Positions 1-6,085 of a stretch of DNA of 6,152 nt are shown here, piece after piece. Source of the DNA: JBPOFM01 sp038259855 (GTDB taxonomy: Bacteria > Bacteroidota > Bacteroidia > Flavobacteriales > Flavobacteriaceae); the NCBI GenBank assembly GCA_038259855.1, contig JBBSOJ010000201.1:1-6152 (forward strand). The letters are read 5' to 3'. Each line of letters begins with the position of its first letter. Position 1 is the first letter of the stretch. Under the pieces are notes generated by a model. That model searched no databases. It was not told the DNA's origin and was given only the letters and a program-made list of their open reading frames with translations. The position numbers and the translations under genes are program-made.

Positions 1-230
1 AGAGCTACGTCATAGGGAATTTTCTCGATTTCTGTAATGTAACTGGCCAATAATCCATCATTGTGTTGTAACTGCTCATTAAAGGACAAGACCTTTTTTG
101 GCGGGTAAAATGAATGAGTGGATTCGTTGACTTTTGCAGAGACTCGACTTGTTAAGAATGCTCCAAAATCTGGGATCGTAACACAGTCGTATCGGTATAA
201 TAAATCGCTTATGTAGTTTTCTAAATGCAT
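1..230 (-). CDS. HU-CCDC81 domain protein, probably with a C-terminal SPOR domain (5' part only)
   Basis: The gene starts at the ATG at 230-228 and runs off the left edge, so only the first 76 residues are visible and the frame is open throughout. The start MHLENYISDLLYRYDCV, then PDFGAFLTS (residues 20-28), then FYPPKKVLSFNEQL (41-54) is the pattern of the prokaryotic CCDC81-like HU domain. In Bacteroidota this fold usually sits at the N-terminus of membrane proteins that carry a transmembrane helix and a C-terminal peptidoglycan-binding SPOR domain. The HU fold is thought to bind DNA or a cytoplasmic partner, while SPOR would bind septal glycan strands. The SPOR part is inferred from the family and is not in the window. 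The gene is divergent from dprA, an arrangement I recall as common in Flavobacteriaceae. A TAnnTTTG box lies only 5 bases before the start. Confidence 0.85.
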   Translation of the reverse strand, partial: MHLENYISDLLYRYDCVTIPDFGAFLTSRVSAKVNESTHSFYPPKKVLSFNEQLQHNDGLLASYITEIEKIPYDVA

Positions 231-235
231 CGAAA

Positions 236-266
236 CAAAGTTAAAAATTTTTAAAGTTGAATGAAA
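236..266 (-). promoter_or_regulatory. Candidate promoter of the HU-CCDC81 gene, possibly leaderless
   Basis: On the minus strand TAACTTTG (243-236) fits the Bacteroidota -7 consensus TAnnTTTG exactly. It is preceded after 19 bases by TTTC (266-263), three of four bases of the -33 TTTG element. The box ends 5 bases before the ATG, so transcription would start at or very near the start codon. The region is AT-rich, so a chance match is possible. Confidence 0.4.
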
Positions 267-333
267 TTTAAGTCGTCTTATTTATTAACATTGCATTATA
301 TTTCCTGTTGATATTCATAATCAATACGATACA

Positions 334-1437
334 ATGACCGAATCTGAATTATTATACAATCTAGCACTTCAGAATGTGGCTAAAATTGGTGACATCACTG
401 CCAAAAAACTGATCAGTCATTGTGGATCCGCTGAAGCTATATTTAAAGAGAATAAACGCAATCTTCTGGCAATAGATGGTATTGGTTCTACAACGATCAG
501 TGACCTTTTTGGAAGCTATCATTTTGAAGCTGCTGAAAAAGAATTAAAATTCATAAAGGAAAATAATATCGATTGTTCGTACTTTATGGAGGCCGAGTAT
601 CCTGATAAATTGAAGCATTGTATTGATGGTCCGATTTTACTGTTCCAATCAGGTACTATCGACCTCAAAAAACAACGAATCATTAGCATTGTCGGCACTC
701 GGAAAATCACGACCTACGGAATTGCATTCTGCGAACAATTGATAGCGCAATTGGCACCTTTTAATCCTATAGTTGTATCTGGCTTTGCCTATGGAACAGA
801 TATTACGGCACAGAAAGCTGCGATAAAGCACAATCTACAAACGATAGGTTGTTTGGCGCACGGATTGAATCAAGTGTATCCTGCAGTTCATAAAAAATAT
901 GTCGCCGACATTGAAAAGAATGGTGGATTCATGACCGACTTTTGGAGCACTTCCAATCCGGATAGAGAGAATTTTTTAAAGAGAAATCGAATTATTGCAG
1001 GACTTAGTGAAGCAACCATTGTTATTGAATCTGCAGAGAAAGGCGGAAGTTTAGTGACCGCTGATATAGCGAATTCCTACAACCGTGATGTGTTTGCCGT
1101 GCCCGGTAGAGTCACCGATGCCCAAAGTATTGGGTGCAATAACCTTATCAAGTTTCAAAAAGCACACGTGCTGTCCAATCCATTGGATATTCCCTATATA
1201 TTGAATTGGGATGTTGAAGACAAGAAAAAAGCACCGATCCAAAAACAGCTATTTGTAGAGTTGGATGATCAAGAAAAAGTGATCTATGACTATCTACAGA
1301 AAAATGCCAAACAAACGCTTGATATCATTGCCATTGAATGTCAGATGCCCATATTTAAAGTAGCTGGAGTACTTTTGAATATGGAATTAAAAGGCGTTAT
1401 TAGGCCTTTGCCCGGTAAGTTGTTTGAGGTCATTTAA
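334..1437 (+). CDS. dprA: DNA-processing protein DprA (Smf family)
   Basis: This cytoplasmic protein binds incoming single-stranded DNA and loads RecA on it during natural transformation. At 367 residues it has normal family length. An N-terminal helix-hairpin-helix/SAM-like region (about 5-60, with IDGIGSTTISDL at 47-58) is followed by the Rossmann-like DprA core. Core motifs are SIVGTRK (118-124), VVSGFAYGTD (147-156), GCLAHGLNQVYP (172-183), RNRIIAGLS (217-225), ESAEKGGSL (232-240), DVFAVPG (252-258) and GCNNLI (267-272). The C-terminus (about 310-367) looks like the usual winged-helix domain, with the phrase NMELKGVIRPLPGKLFEVI. The frequent SGxAxGID motif reads GFAYGTD here, a variant I associate with Flavobacteriaceae. 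The ATG at 334 gives the canonical N-terminus; there is no Shine-Dalgarno sequence, as is normal for the phylum. A weak TATATTTC box lies at 297-304. The gene is monocistronic: divergent from its left neighbour and convergent with trpS. Confidence 0.96.
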   Translation: MTESELLYNLALQNVAKIGDITAKKLISHCGSAEAIFKENKRNLLAIDGIGSTTISDLFGSYHFEAAEKELKFIKENNIDCSYFMEAEYPDKLKHCIDGPILLFQSGTIDLKKQRIISIVGTRKITTYGIAFCEQLIAQLAPFNPIVVSGFAYGTDITAQKAAIKHNLQTIGCLAHGLNQVYPAVHKKYVADIEKNGGFMTDFWSTSNPDRENFLKRNRIIAGLSEATIVIESAEKGGSLVTADIANSYNRDVFAVPGRVTDAQSIGCNNLIKFQKAHVLSNPLDIPYILNWDVEDKKKAPIQKQLFVELDDQEKVIYDYLQKNAKQTLDIIAIECQMPIFKVAGVLLNMELKGVIRPLPGKLFEVI

Positions 1438-1443
1438 GAATTT

Positions 1444-1470
1444 AGATGAGCGTATTTTTTTTGCTCATTT
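1444..1470. terminator. Small hairpin between convergent dprA and trpS, possible bidirectional terminator
   Basis: ATGAGC (1446-1451) pairs with GCTCAT (1463-1468) around an 11-base T-rich loop, extendable by a G-T and an A-T pair. It fills most of the 34-bp gap between the two stop codons, which argues for a shared terminator. The T-run is in the loop rather than after the stem, so it is not a textbook intrinsic terminator on either strand. Confidence 0.4.
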
Positions 1471-1471
1471 A

Positions 1472-2440
1472 TCAATACCCAACTTTAGCCCTTACCCGTT
1501 TTAAAACATTGTGCGCTACAAACCTTGCTTTTTCAACGCCGATAAATAAGGCGTCGTCAATTTCATGACGATGTTCCATATAGTAGGTGTAGCGTTCTCG
1601 CTCTTTAGCAAATTTTTCAACAATCAATTCAAATAAAGCCTGCTTCGCATGACCATAACCATAACCGCCTTGTTCATAATTGGCTTTCATCGCTTCTATT
1701 TCCTCTTGCGAGGCCAATAAATTATAGAGAGCGAAACAGTTGCATGTGGTCCAATCCTTCGGATCTTCTAAAGGCGTACTGTCTGTTTTTATGGTCATTA
1801 CTTGTTTGCGCAACTGCTTATCATTCAAAAAGATGTTGATGGTATTGCCTTTGCTTTTGCTCATCTTTTCGCCATCGGTTCCTGGAACGAGCATCGTATT
1901 ATTGTGAATTTTAGCTTCGGGAATTACAAATGTGTCCCCCATTTTTGCATGAAAACGCGTAGCGACATCGCGAGTCATTTCAATATGTTGCAATTGATCT
2001 TTCCCTACAGGAACAAATTCGGCATCATATAGCAAAATGTCTGCAGCCATCAACATCGGGTAGGTGAAAAGTCCGGCATTGACGTCTTCCAAACGATCTG
2101 ACTTATCTTTAAAACCATGTGCCAATGTCAAGCGTTGGTAAGGGAAAAAGCAACTCAAATACCACGAAAGTTCGGTAACTTCTGGAATGTCGCTTTGACG
2201 GTAAAAAACGGTTTTATCTATATCAAGCCCGAACGCCAACCAAGCTGCTGCTGTAGAATAGGTGTTGTGACGGAGCGTTTCAGCATCTTTTATTTGGGTG
2301 AGCGAATGCATATCGGCGATAAACAAAAACGAATCGTTCTTTTCATCATTCGCCATGTCAATTGCAGGAATCAGTGCTCCCAATAAATTTCCTAAATGTG
2401 GTGTGCCTGTGCTTTGTATGCCTGTGAGTATTCTTGCCAT
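1472..2440 (-). CDS. trpS: Tryptophanyl-tRNA synthetase
   Basis: This class I aminoacyl-tRNA synthetase charges tRNA-Trp using tryptophan and ATP in the cytoplasm. I chose the ATG at 2440-2438, giving 322 residues beginning MARILTGIQSTG. An in-frame GTG at 2446-2444 would add only two residues and is less likely. The class I HIGH-type signature is GTPHLGN (12-18), and the KMSKS loop is present intact as GEKMSKSKGN (190-199). Between them lie the dimer-core and tryptophan-site segments FTYPMLMAADILLYDAEFVP (125-144) and VGKDQLQHIEMTRD (145-158), all typical of bacterial TrpRS. Length is normal for the bacterial enzyme (about 320-340). A well-matched promoter and a short leader hairpin lie upstream. 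No T-box or leader peptide was seen in the short 5' region. Confidence 0.97.
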   Translation of the reverse strand: MARILTGIQSTGTPHLGNLLGALIPAIDMANDEKNDSFLFIADMHSLTQIKDAETLRHNTYSTAAAWLAFGLDIDKTVFYRQSDIPEVTELSWYLSCFFPYQRLTLAHGFKDKSDRLEDVNAGLFTYPMLMAADILLYDAEFVPVGKDQLQHIEMTRDVATRFHAKMGDTFVIPEAKIHNNTMLVPGTDGEKMSKSKGNTINIFLNDKQLRKQVMTIKTDSTPLEDPKDWTTCNCFALYNLLASQEEIEAMKANYEQGGYGYGHAKQALFELIVEKFAKERERYTYYMEHRHEIDDALFIGVEKARFVAHNVLKRVRAKVGY

Positions 2441-2448
2441 GTTCACTT

Positions 2449-2462
2449 CCCGAGAAAACGGG
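2449..2462 (-). promoter_or_regulatory. GC-rich hairpin in the trpS leader, just before the start codon
   Basis: Read on the minus strand, CCCG (2462-2459) and CGGG (2452-2449) form a four-pair all-GC stem with loop TTTTCT. The 3' arm overlaps GGGAAG (2451-2446), a Shine-Dalgarno-like purine run 5 bases before the ATG. The hairpin stands out in an otherwise AT-rich leader and could modulate ribosome access. The stem is short and no regulator is known to me. Confidence 0.3.
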
Positions 2463-2487
2463 GATGTATGTTAATTAAACTTATGGA

Positions 2488-2518
2488 CAAAGGTACTTTT
2501 TTTAGAACAATAGCTCAA
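2488..2518 (-). promoter_or_regulatory. Promoter of trpS (Bacteroidota housekeeping sigma type)
   Basis: On the minus strand TTG (2518-2516) is followed after 20 bases by TACCTTTG (2495-2488), an exact match to TAnnTTTG with the spacing usual for the Bacteroidota primary sigma factor. Transcription would begin around 2480-2483, leaving a leader of about 40 bases that contains the CCCG/CGGG hairpin. Confidence 0.65.
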
Positions 2519-2528
2519 TAAATTTAAG

Positions 2529-2536
2529 TAGTTTTG
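2529..2536 (+). promoter_or_regulatory. Candidate -7 box of plsC
   Basis: TAGTTTTG fits TAnnTTTG and lies 6 bases before the plsC ATG, which would give an almost leaderless transcript. No TTTG-like -33 element is seen at the expected distance. An alternative imperfect box, TACTTTTT, lies at 2494-2501. Confidence 0.25.
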
Positions 2537-2542
2537 GATCGT

Positions 2543-3283
2543 ATGAAGTATGTAAAATATCCGCTATGGCTACTGTATAGAATCTGGTTTTATATATTAC
2601 TTGCAATTCCTATAATAGTCATGTTGCCTTTACTTCTCATCAGTATTTTAAAAGAGAAATGGTACCCAATGTTTTTTAAAATGGCGCAGATTTGGTCTGC
2701 TTTTATTTTAGCCGGCATGGGTTTCCGATGGATTATAGAAAGAGATGGAACTCCCAAAAAAGGCAAGAGCTATATGTTTGTAGCGAACCATACCTCCATG
2801 GCAGATATTATGTTGATGTTAGTCAGCGTAAAAAACCCATTCGTGTTTGTTGGTAAGGCAGAGTTGGCCAAAATTCCTTTGTTCGGATTCTTTTATAAGC
2901 GCACCTGTATTCTCGTAGATCGGAGTTCTGAAAAGAGTCGAAAAGCGGTATTTCTTCGTGCTCAAAAACGATTGAAACAAGGTGTGAGTATTTGCATCTT
3001 TCCTGAAGGTGGCGTTCCTGATGATGAACGAATGATTTTAGATGAGTTTAAAGATGGCGCTTTCCGTTTGGCGATCAATCATCAAATCCCGATCGTACCA
3101 ATGACATTTGCTGATAATAAAAAACGATTTTCTTATACTTTTTTTAGTGGTTCACCCGGCAGGATGCGTGTGAAGGTCCATAATTTTTTAAGTACCGAAG
3201 GCCTTACTACAGCCGATACAAAACCGTTGAATGCTGCCACTCGAACAGTGATTTTAGAACAACTAAAAGCTTATAACTCTTAA
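2543..3283 (+). CDS. plsC: 1-acyl-sn-glycerol-3-phosphate acyltransferase (PlsC/AGPAT family)
   Basis: This inner-membrane enzyme transfers an acyl group to lysophosphatidic acid, giving phosphatidic acid for phospholipid synthesis. The ATG at 2543 is preferred to the in-frame TTG at 2534, giving 246 residues. An N-terminal hydrophobic helix (about 14-35, FYILLAIPIIVMLPLLLISI) anchors it, and a second hydrophobic stretch lies near 50-61. The catalytic HX4D motif is NHTSMAD (82-88, with His83 and Asp88). The glycerophosphate-binding motif is FPEGG (153-157), where many relatives have FPEGTR. VPM (185-187) is the fourth conserved block, and FYKRTCILVDRSS (117-129) is the second. The FPEGG variant is, as far as I know, common in Bacteroidota. 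Substrate preference for lysophosphatidate rather than another lysolipid (such as an ornithine-lipid precursor) cannot be decided from sequence. It is divergent from trpS and convergent with the sigma operon. A 6-bp inverted repeat around CTTA overlaps its stop codon (3273-3288). Confidence 0.93.
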   Translation: MKYVKYPLWLLYRIWFYILLAIPIIVMLPLLLISILKEKWYPMFFKMAQIWSAFILAGMGFRWIIERDGTPKKGKSYMFVANHTSMADIMLMLVSVKNPFVFVGKAELAKIPLFGFFYKRTCILVDRSSEKSRKAVFLRAQKRLKQGVSICIFPEGGVPDDERMILDEFKDGAFRLAINHQIPIVPMTFADNKKRFSYTFFSGSPGRMRVKVHNFLSTEGLTTADTKPLNAATRTVILEQLKAYNS

Positions 3284-3352
3284 GTTATTTGAGTTAGTTA
3301 CTATATTTTAGTAATCATCGAGAAGTAATTGAAATGTATAAAAATTTTAAAC

Positions 3353-3384
3353 AAAAAAGCCGCTCTTGGCACAGAGCGGCTTTC
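3353..3384 (-). terminator. Strong intrinsic terminator of the lipoprotein / sigma / anti-sigma operon
   Basis: A perfect 10-bp stem pairs AAAGCCGCTC (3356-3365) with GAGCGGCTTT (3374-3383) around the 8-base loop TTGGCACA. Read on the minus strand it ends in six T (3358-3353), the classical intrinsic form, 65 bases after the anti-sigma stop. On the plus strand only TTT then CC follows, so it may also stop plsC transcripts, but less efficiently. Confidence 0.88.
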
Positions 3385-3391
3385 CGTCATC

Positions 3392-3407
3392 ATTGCAAAG
3401 TTGCAAT
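3392..3407. repeat. Perfect 7-bp inverted repeat ATTGCAA/TTGCAAT
   Basis: ATTGCAA (3392-3398) and TTGCAAT (3401-3407) are separated by two bases, between the operon's stop codon and its terminator. It could be an extra stem protecting the 3' end of the mRNA or a dyad protein site. With no other copy in the window its role is open. Confidence 0.4.
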
Positions 3408-3417
3408 AACTATCTAA

Positions 3418-3454
3418 CCAACTAAAAAACCTAAAACATACTAAAAACCTAAAA
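3418..3454 (-). repeat. Two-copy 18-19 bp tandem repeat at the anti-sigma stop codon
   Basis: On the minus strand TTTTAGGTTTTTAGTATG (3454-3437) is followed directly by TTTTAGGTTTTTTAGTTGG (3436-3418). A related partial unit (TTTTAG) precedes them inside the last codons. The TAG stop lies in the first unit and the second carries further in-register TAG triplets. This probably reflects replication slippage in AT-rich DNA. Confidence 0.5.
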
Positions 3455-5065
3455 CTTATAACTAAAACCTGTATACACGCCAATGAAAAATGGCTGAAAA
3501 TCGCCAGAGGTATCATTGAATGTGTTTATTTGATATTTGAACGTTGGCTCAACGTTTAATTTTATTTTTTCTGAAAAACTGTAATTGATTCCGAATCCAA
3601 AATTGGCACTATAACTTAAATCATTGATGTTGTTGGCTTCACCAATTTGAGTGTCTATGCCATCTGTTTGAGAATAAATCTCATTCTTATTGAGAAATAA
3701 TGTGCTAAAACCTCCAATGACATTCAAACCAAATCTGGCATTGACCAGACTGTATTCCATTTCCATCGGCACTTCAATATAACCAAGTTGCTGATTGATA
3801 TTGACTTGTTCTGTGGTGTTTAATATTTCTGGAGCATTTGCAAAATTTACATTTTTAGCGCTCAATAAATTCGTATTCTGATTCTCTGAATTTAAAGAGA
3901 TATGACCTGACGTGTTTAGGGCATTACCACCGCTGACTCGCCCAGCTGCCTGATATACAATGACATCACTCGTACTGTATCCTAAATCGACTCTATTAAT
4001 TCCGGTCCTGATTTTAATTCTATTGGAAACGGCGTAGCTTCCATTGATGCCATAACTCATGTTAACGGAACCCGTTTTCTCATTATCCACAAATTGATCA
4101 TCGAGTGAAGATCCTTTTCCCAAAGAATTGAAGTAGACTGGTGCCACATTGGGTGACACATTCCACCTGTTAAATTTTTCTTCTTCTTGTTCCTCGATTT
4201 GAGTAGATTCAGCGATCGCGTCTTCAATGGTTTGTTCATCCACTACAGGTTTGGTCTCCTTAAGATTGGTTTCTGTATTTGCAGCTTTTGCAATAGTTGT
4301 ATTGCTATTTGTTTGAGATGATTGGATGAGTTTATCAATTTCTAACAATTGCTCTTTGTTCTGAAGCGCCTCCAAATCTGTTGAGCTTTTCTCTGCTTGG
4401 GTAGTTTTTATAATAGCATTATTTTGAGGAATACCATTAACTACATCTGCTACTTTAGATGGTTTTGAATTAGCTGCTACCGCCTTATTTGCCGTTACGT
4501 CAGATGCTTTATTGTGACTACTATTTTTTGCTGGAGAATTGTCAGAAGTTTTAATTTGATCGATCGTCACAACGTCTGATTTAGATTCTTGACCAGCATT
4601 CAGATACTGATGAACGGTTTGACTTTGATAGGACTTTTTCTGTGATTCAGTTATTTGATCACGAGTTTGTGTCTCTACATTTTTTGCGGACGATTCTTCT
4701 ACAACAGATTGGGACGTTATAATTTTATTCTTTTGACTGCTTGAAGTACTTTGATTTGAATTCAAATCATTGTTTTCAATGGTATCATCTGAACTATCTT
4801 TTGAAGAATTCTTTTTTGTATCGACAATGCCATTATTCGGATTGATATTGAAAGCTCCCCAATTAAGTGGATCAACTATTGTAAACATCAAAGCCAGTAT
4901 TGCAGCAACACCTGCTACTTTCCACCAAATAGGAACAAGTCGTCTTTTGCGCTTATCCTTGTGCAATTCATCATGTATACGGTCCCAAACAGCATCCACG
5001 GGAGCAACCTCAAAATCTTTGAGTTTCTCCTGAAATAGTCGGTCTATATGTTTCTTATCACCCAT
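3449..5065 (-). CDS. Dual-membrane anti-sigma factor: cytosolic anti-sigma segment, one TM helix, periplasmic linker, outer-membrane beta-barrel
   Basis: The 538 residues fall into four parts. Residues 1-45 are a charged cytosolic segment (DRLFQEKLKDFE at 8-19, then VDAVWDRIHDEL at 23-34), like the short anti-sigma heads encoded after Bacteroidota ECF sigma genes. KRKRR (38-42) precedes a single hydrophobic helix (about 44-64), so the positive-inside rule puts the N-terminus in the cytoplasm. Residues about 70-295 are a Ser/Asn/Thr/Gln/Lys-rich, probably disordered linker ending in EEQEEEK (291-297). Residues 298-538 look like an outer-membrane barrel (WNVSPNVAPVYFNSLGKGSS at 301-320, alternating strand patterns, terminal FSYKF with a C-terminal Phe as favoured by BAM). 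One chain therefore seems to cross both membranes. The start ATG overlaps the sigma stop (TAATG), implying translational coupling. Function is inferred: it holds the sigma factor inactive until barrel state changes. The layout matches dual membrane-spanning anti-sigma (Dma) proteins reported in Bacteroides thetaiotaomicron. General databases would probably call it only an outer membrane beta-barrel protein. Confidence 0.85.
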   Translation of the reverse strand: MGDKKHIDRLFQEKLKDFEVAPVDAVWDRIHDELHKDKRKRRLVPIWWKVAGVAAILALMFTIVDPLNWGAFNINPNNGIVDTKKNSSKDSSDDTIENNDLNSNQSTSSSQKNKIITSQSVVEESSAKNVETQTRDQITESQKKSYQSQTVHQYLNAGQESKSDVVTIDQIKTSDNSPAKNSSHNKASDVTANKAVAANSKPSKVADVVNGIPQNNAIIKTTQAEKSSTDLEALQNKEQLLEIDKLIQSSQTNSNTTIAKAANTETNLKETKPVVDEQTIEDAIAESTQIEEQEEEKFNRWNVSPNVAPVYFNSLGKGSSLDDQFVDNEKTGSVNMSYGINGSYAVSNRIKIRTGINRVDLGYSTSDVIVYQAAGRVSGGNALNTSGHISLNSENQNTNLLSAKNVNFANAPEILNTTEQVNINQQLGYIEVPMEMEYSLVNARFGLNVIGGFSTLFLNKNEIYSQTDGIDTQIGEANNINDLSYSANFGFGINYSFSEKIKLNVEPTFKYQINTFNDTSGDFQPFFIGVYTGFSYKF

Positions 5066-5067
5066 TA
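5063..5067 (-). promoter_or_regulatory. TAATG stop/start overlap coupling sigma and anti-sigma translation
   Basis: On the minus strand the sigma stop TAA (5067-5065) shares its last base with the anti-sigma ATG (5065-5063). Such one-base overlaps normally let terminating ribosomes reinitiate, which would keep sigma and its inhibitor in fixed ratio. No Shine-Dalgarno sequence is obvious upstream. Confidence 0.75.
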
Positions 5068-5607
5068 TAATATCTGTGAGTTGGGGCTCGTTTTATAGTG
5101 TTCTATTTTATCTTTTAAAATCACCCGCGCTCTAGCGAGATTAGATTTTGAGGTTCCCGTAGTGATGCTCAGCATCTCTGCAATTTCCTTATGTGAGTAA
5201 TCGTCTAATACATACAAATTAAAAACCAATCGGTAGCGATCGGGCAAACCTTGTATAATTTGTAACAAAAAATCCATACTAATGGCGTCTTCATCAAGAT
5301 CAACGGTGACATCTTCTATCTGATCTTCATTAATAATGTCAAAAACACCGACACTTCTATAGCATTGTAACGCTGTGTTGATGGTAATTCGCTTCATCCA
5401 TCCTTCAAAAGAACCAGCGTGTTTATACTGATCAATTTTCCTAAAAATGGTCACGAATGCCTCCTGCAGATTATCTTCAGCCTCTGCATAATTTCTCGAA
5501 TACTTTAAGCTGAGAGAAAACAACTTACTTCCGTAGAGTTTATATAGTTGGCTTTGAGCTTTTGCATCATTTTTCTTACATTCCTCTATGAGTCGATCTA
5601 AACTCAA
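5065..5607 (-). CDS. ECF-type RNA polymerase sigma factor (ECF21-like)
   Basis: This is a 180-residue sigma factor with only regions 2 and 4, which directs RNA polymerase to a specific regulon. Region 2 spans about 18-83, including AEDNLQEAFVTIFRKIDQY (43-61) and GSFEGWMKRITINTAL (65-80). Region 4 spans about 112-168, with LPDRYRLVFNLYVLDDYSHK (121-140) and the recognition helix around TGTSKSNLARARVIL (150-164). The GSFEGW and GTSKS wording is what I associate with the Bacteroidota ECF21 group; that subgroup call is from memory. The start is the TTG at 5607-5605: an in-frame TAA lies 15 bases upstream with no ATG between, and the next in-frame Met is residue 71, inside region 2. The TTG also gives the usual family N-terminus (MSLDRLIEECKKND). 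It begins 31 bases after the lipoprotein stop, overlaps the anti-sigma gene by one base, and is likely auto-regulated through the promoter before the lipoprotein gene. Confidence 0.94.
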   Translation of the reverse strand: MSLDRLIEECKKNDAKAQSQLYKLYGSKLFSLSLKYSRNYAEAEDNLQEAFVTIFRKIDQYKHAGSFEGWMKRITINTALQCYRSVGVFDIINEDQIEDVTVDLDEDAISMDFLLQIIQGLPDRYRLVFNLYVLDDYSHKEIAEMLSITTGTSKSNLARARVILKDKIEHYKTSPNSQIL

Positions 5608-5638
5608 ATGTGTTTTTAGGTTTTAAATTAAAATATCA

Positions 5639-6052
5639 TCATTCCACAACCGGTACTTCTACAATATAATAGGTGTCATTGCCATTTTCATCTTCACCTT
5701 GCCAAAACCTAAAAACATAGGTGCCATTATTGTTGACCACAAAATTGAAAGATACTTCGACAATCTCATCAATAAGCGCATCACACTGACTATTTGGATA
5801 TACGGTGTTGATGATGGCGACGGTTCTTTGGTTAAGTTCGCTCGTGTAATAGAAATCATTAAAAGCGTAGCAAGTAGAAGGTCGTAAATAACTTACGTGT
5901 ATCTCATAGGTTTCGCCCAACGTAAATTCTGAAGGGATGTCAACACTCTCTACTGGTAAAATTTCATAAAAGAAATCATCGTTGTTATCATCCTCTACAC
6001 TGCACGATACCAACGACAGTACCATTGCAAGAACTATAAATACTTGTTTCAT
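5639..6052 (-). CDS. Small lipoprotein of unknown function, first gene of the sigma operon
   Basis: The 137 residues begin with a short lipoprotein signal peptide (MKQVFIVLAMVLSLVSC) whose lipobox LVSC puts the lipidated cysteine at residue 17. An acidic run (SVEDDNNDD, 18-26) follows at once, resembling the lipoprotein export signal that sends Bacteroidota lipoproteins to the outer face of the outer membrane; surface exposure is therefore possible but inferred. The rest (about 30-137) looks all-beta, perhaps one immunoglobulin-like sandwich, ending in GTYVFRFWQG (110-119) and YYIVEVPVV. Two cysteines, Cys61 and Cys90, could form a disulfide. I recognise no named family. Its place 31 bases before the sigma gene and behind the only promoter candidate suggests it is co-expressed, either as a regulon output or as a sensor or ligand for the barrel anti-sigma. 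The ATG at 6052 gives a complete signal peptide. Confidence 0.85.
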   Translation of the reverse strand: MKQVFIVLAMVLSLVSCSVEDDNNDDFFYEILPVESVDIPSEFTLGETYEIHVSYLRPSTCYAFNDFYYTSELNQRTVAIINTVYPNSQCDALIDEIVEVSFNFVVNNNGTYVFRFWQGEDENGNDTYYIVEVPVVE

Positions 6053-6085
6053 AATTTATTAAAACCTTTTATATATGGTCTTTTC

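Noticed and set aside
519..831. Two minus-strand open frames of about 60 codons opposite dprA (519-710 and 649-831), and another at 1051-1242
   Set aside because: They lie entirely inside the well-supported dprA coding frame and give cysteine- and serine-rich sequences with no domain; they are antisense shadows.
1802..2386. Plus-strand open frames of 76 and 89 codons opposite trpS
   Set aside because: They lie wholly within trpS, which has both class I synthetase signatures, and their translations resemble no family.
3273..3288. ATAACT/AGTTAT inverted repeat over the plsC stop codon as a terminator
   Set aside because: The 6-bp stem has only two G-C... specifically one C-G pair plus AT pairs, and no T-run follows; the 3353-3384 hairpin is a far better stop for this region.
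4057..5033. Open frames at 4057-4239 (minus) and 4770-5033 (plus) inside the anti-sigma gene, and one at 3301-3516 crossing its 3' end
   Set aside because: They are alternative-frame readings of the anti-sigma gene; the one at 3301-3516 also runs through the terminator. None has a plausible start context or domain.
3449..5065. TonB-dependent FecR-type anti-sigma system
   Set aside because: No FecR domain, no plug or TonB-box and no receptor gene are present; the barrel is on the anti-sigma chain itself.
5608..5719. Recurring AAAACCTAAAA-like motif (near 3426, 3444, 5704 on plus; 5624-5608 on minus)
   Set aside because: One copy encodes the conserved-looking VFRFW of the lipoprotein and two belong to the tandem repeat near 3418-3454. 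In AT-rich DNA the remaining similarity is too short to support a dispersed element.
5659..5887. Open frames on both strands inside the lipoprotein gene
   Set aside because: They overlap a complete lipoprotein gene with a clear signal peptide and lipobox.
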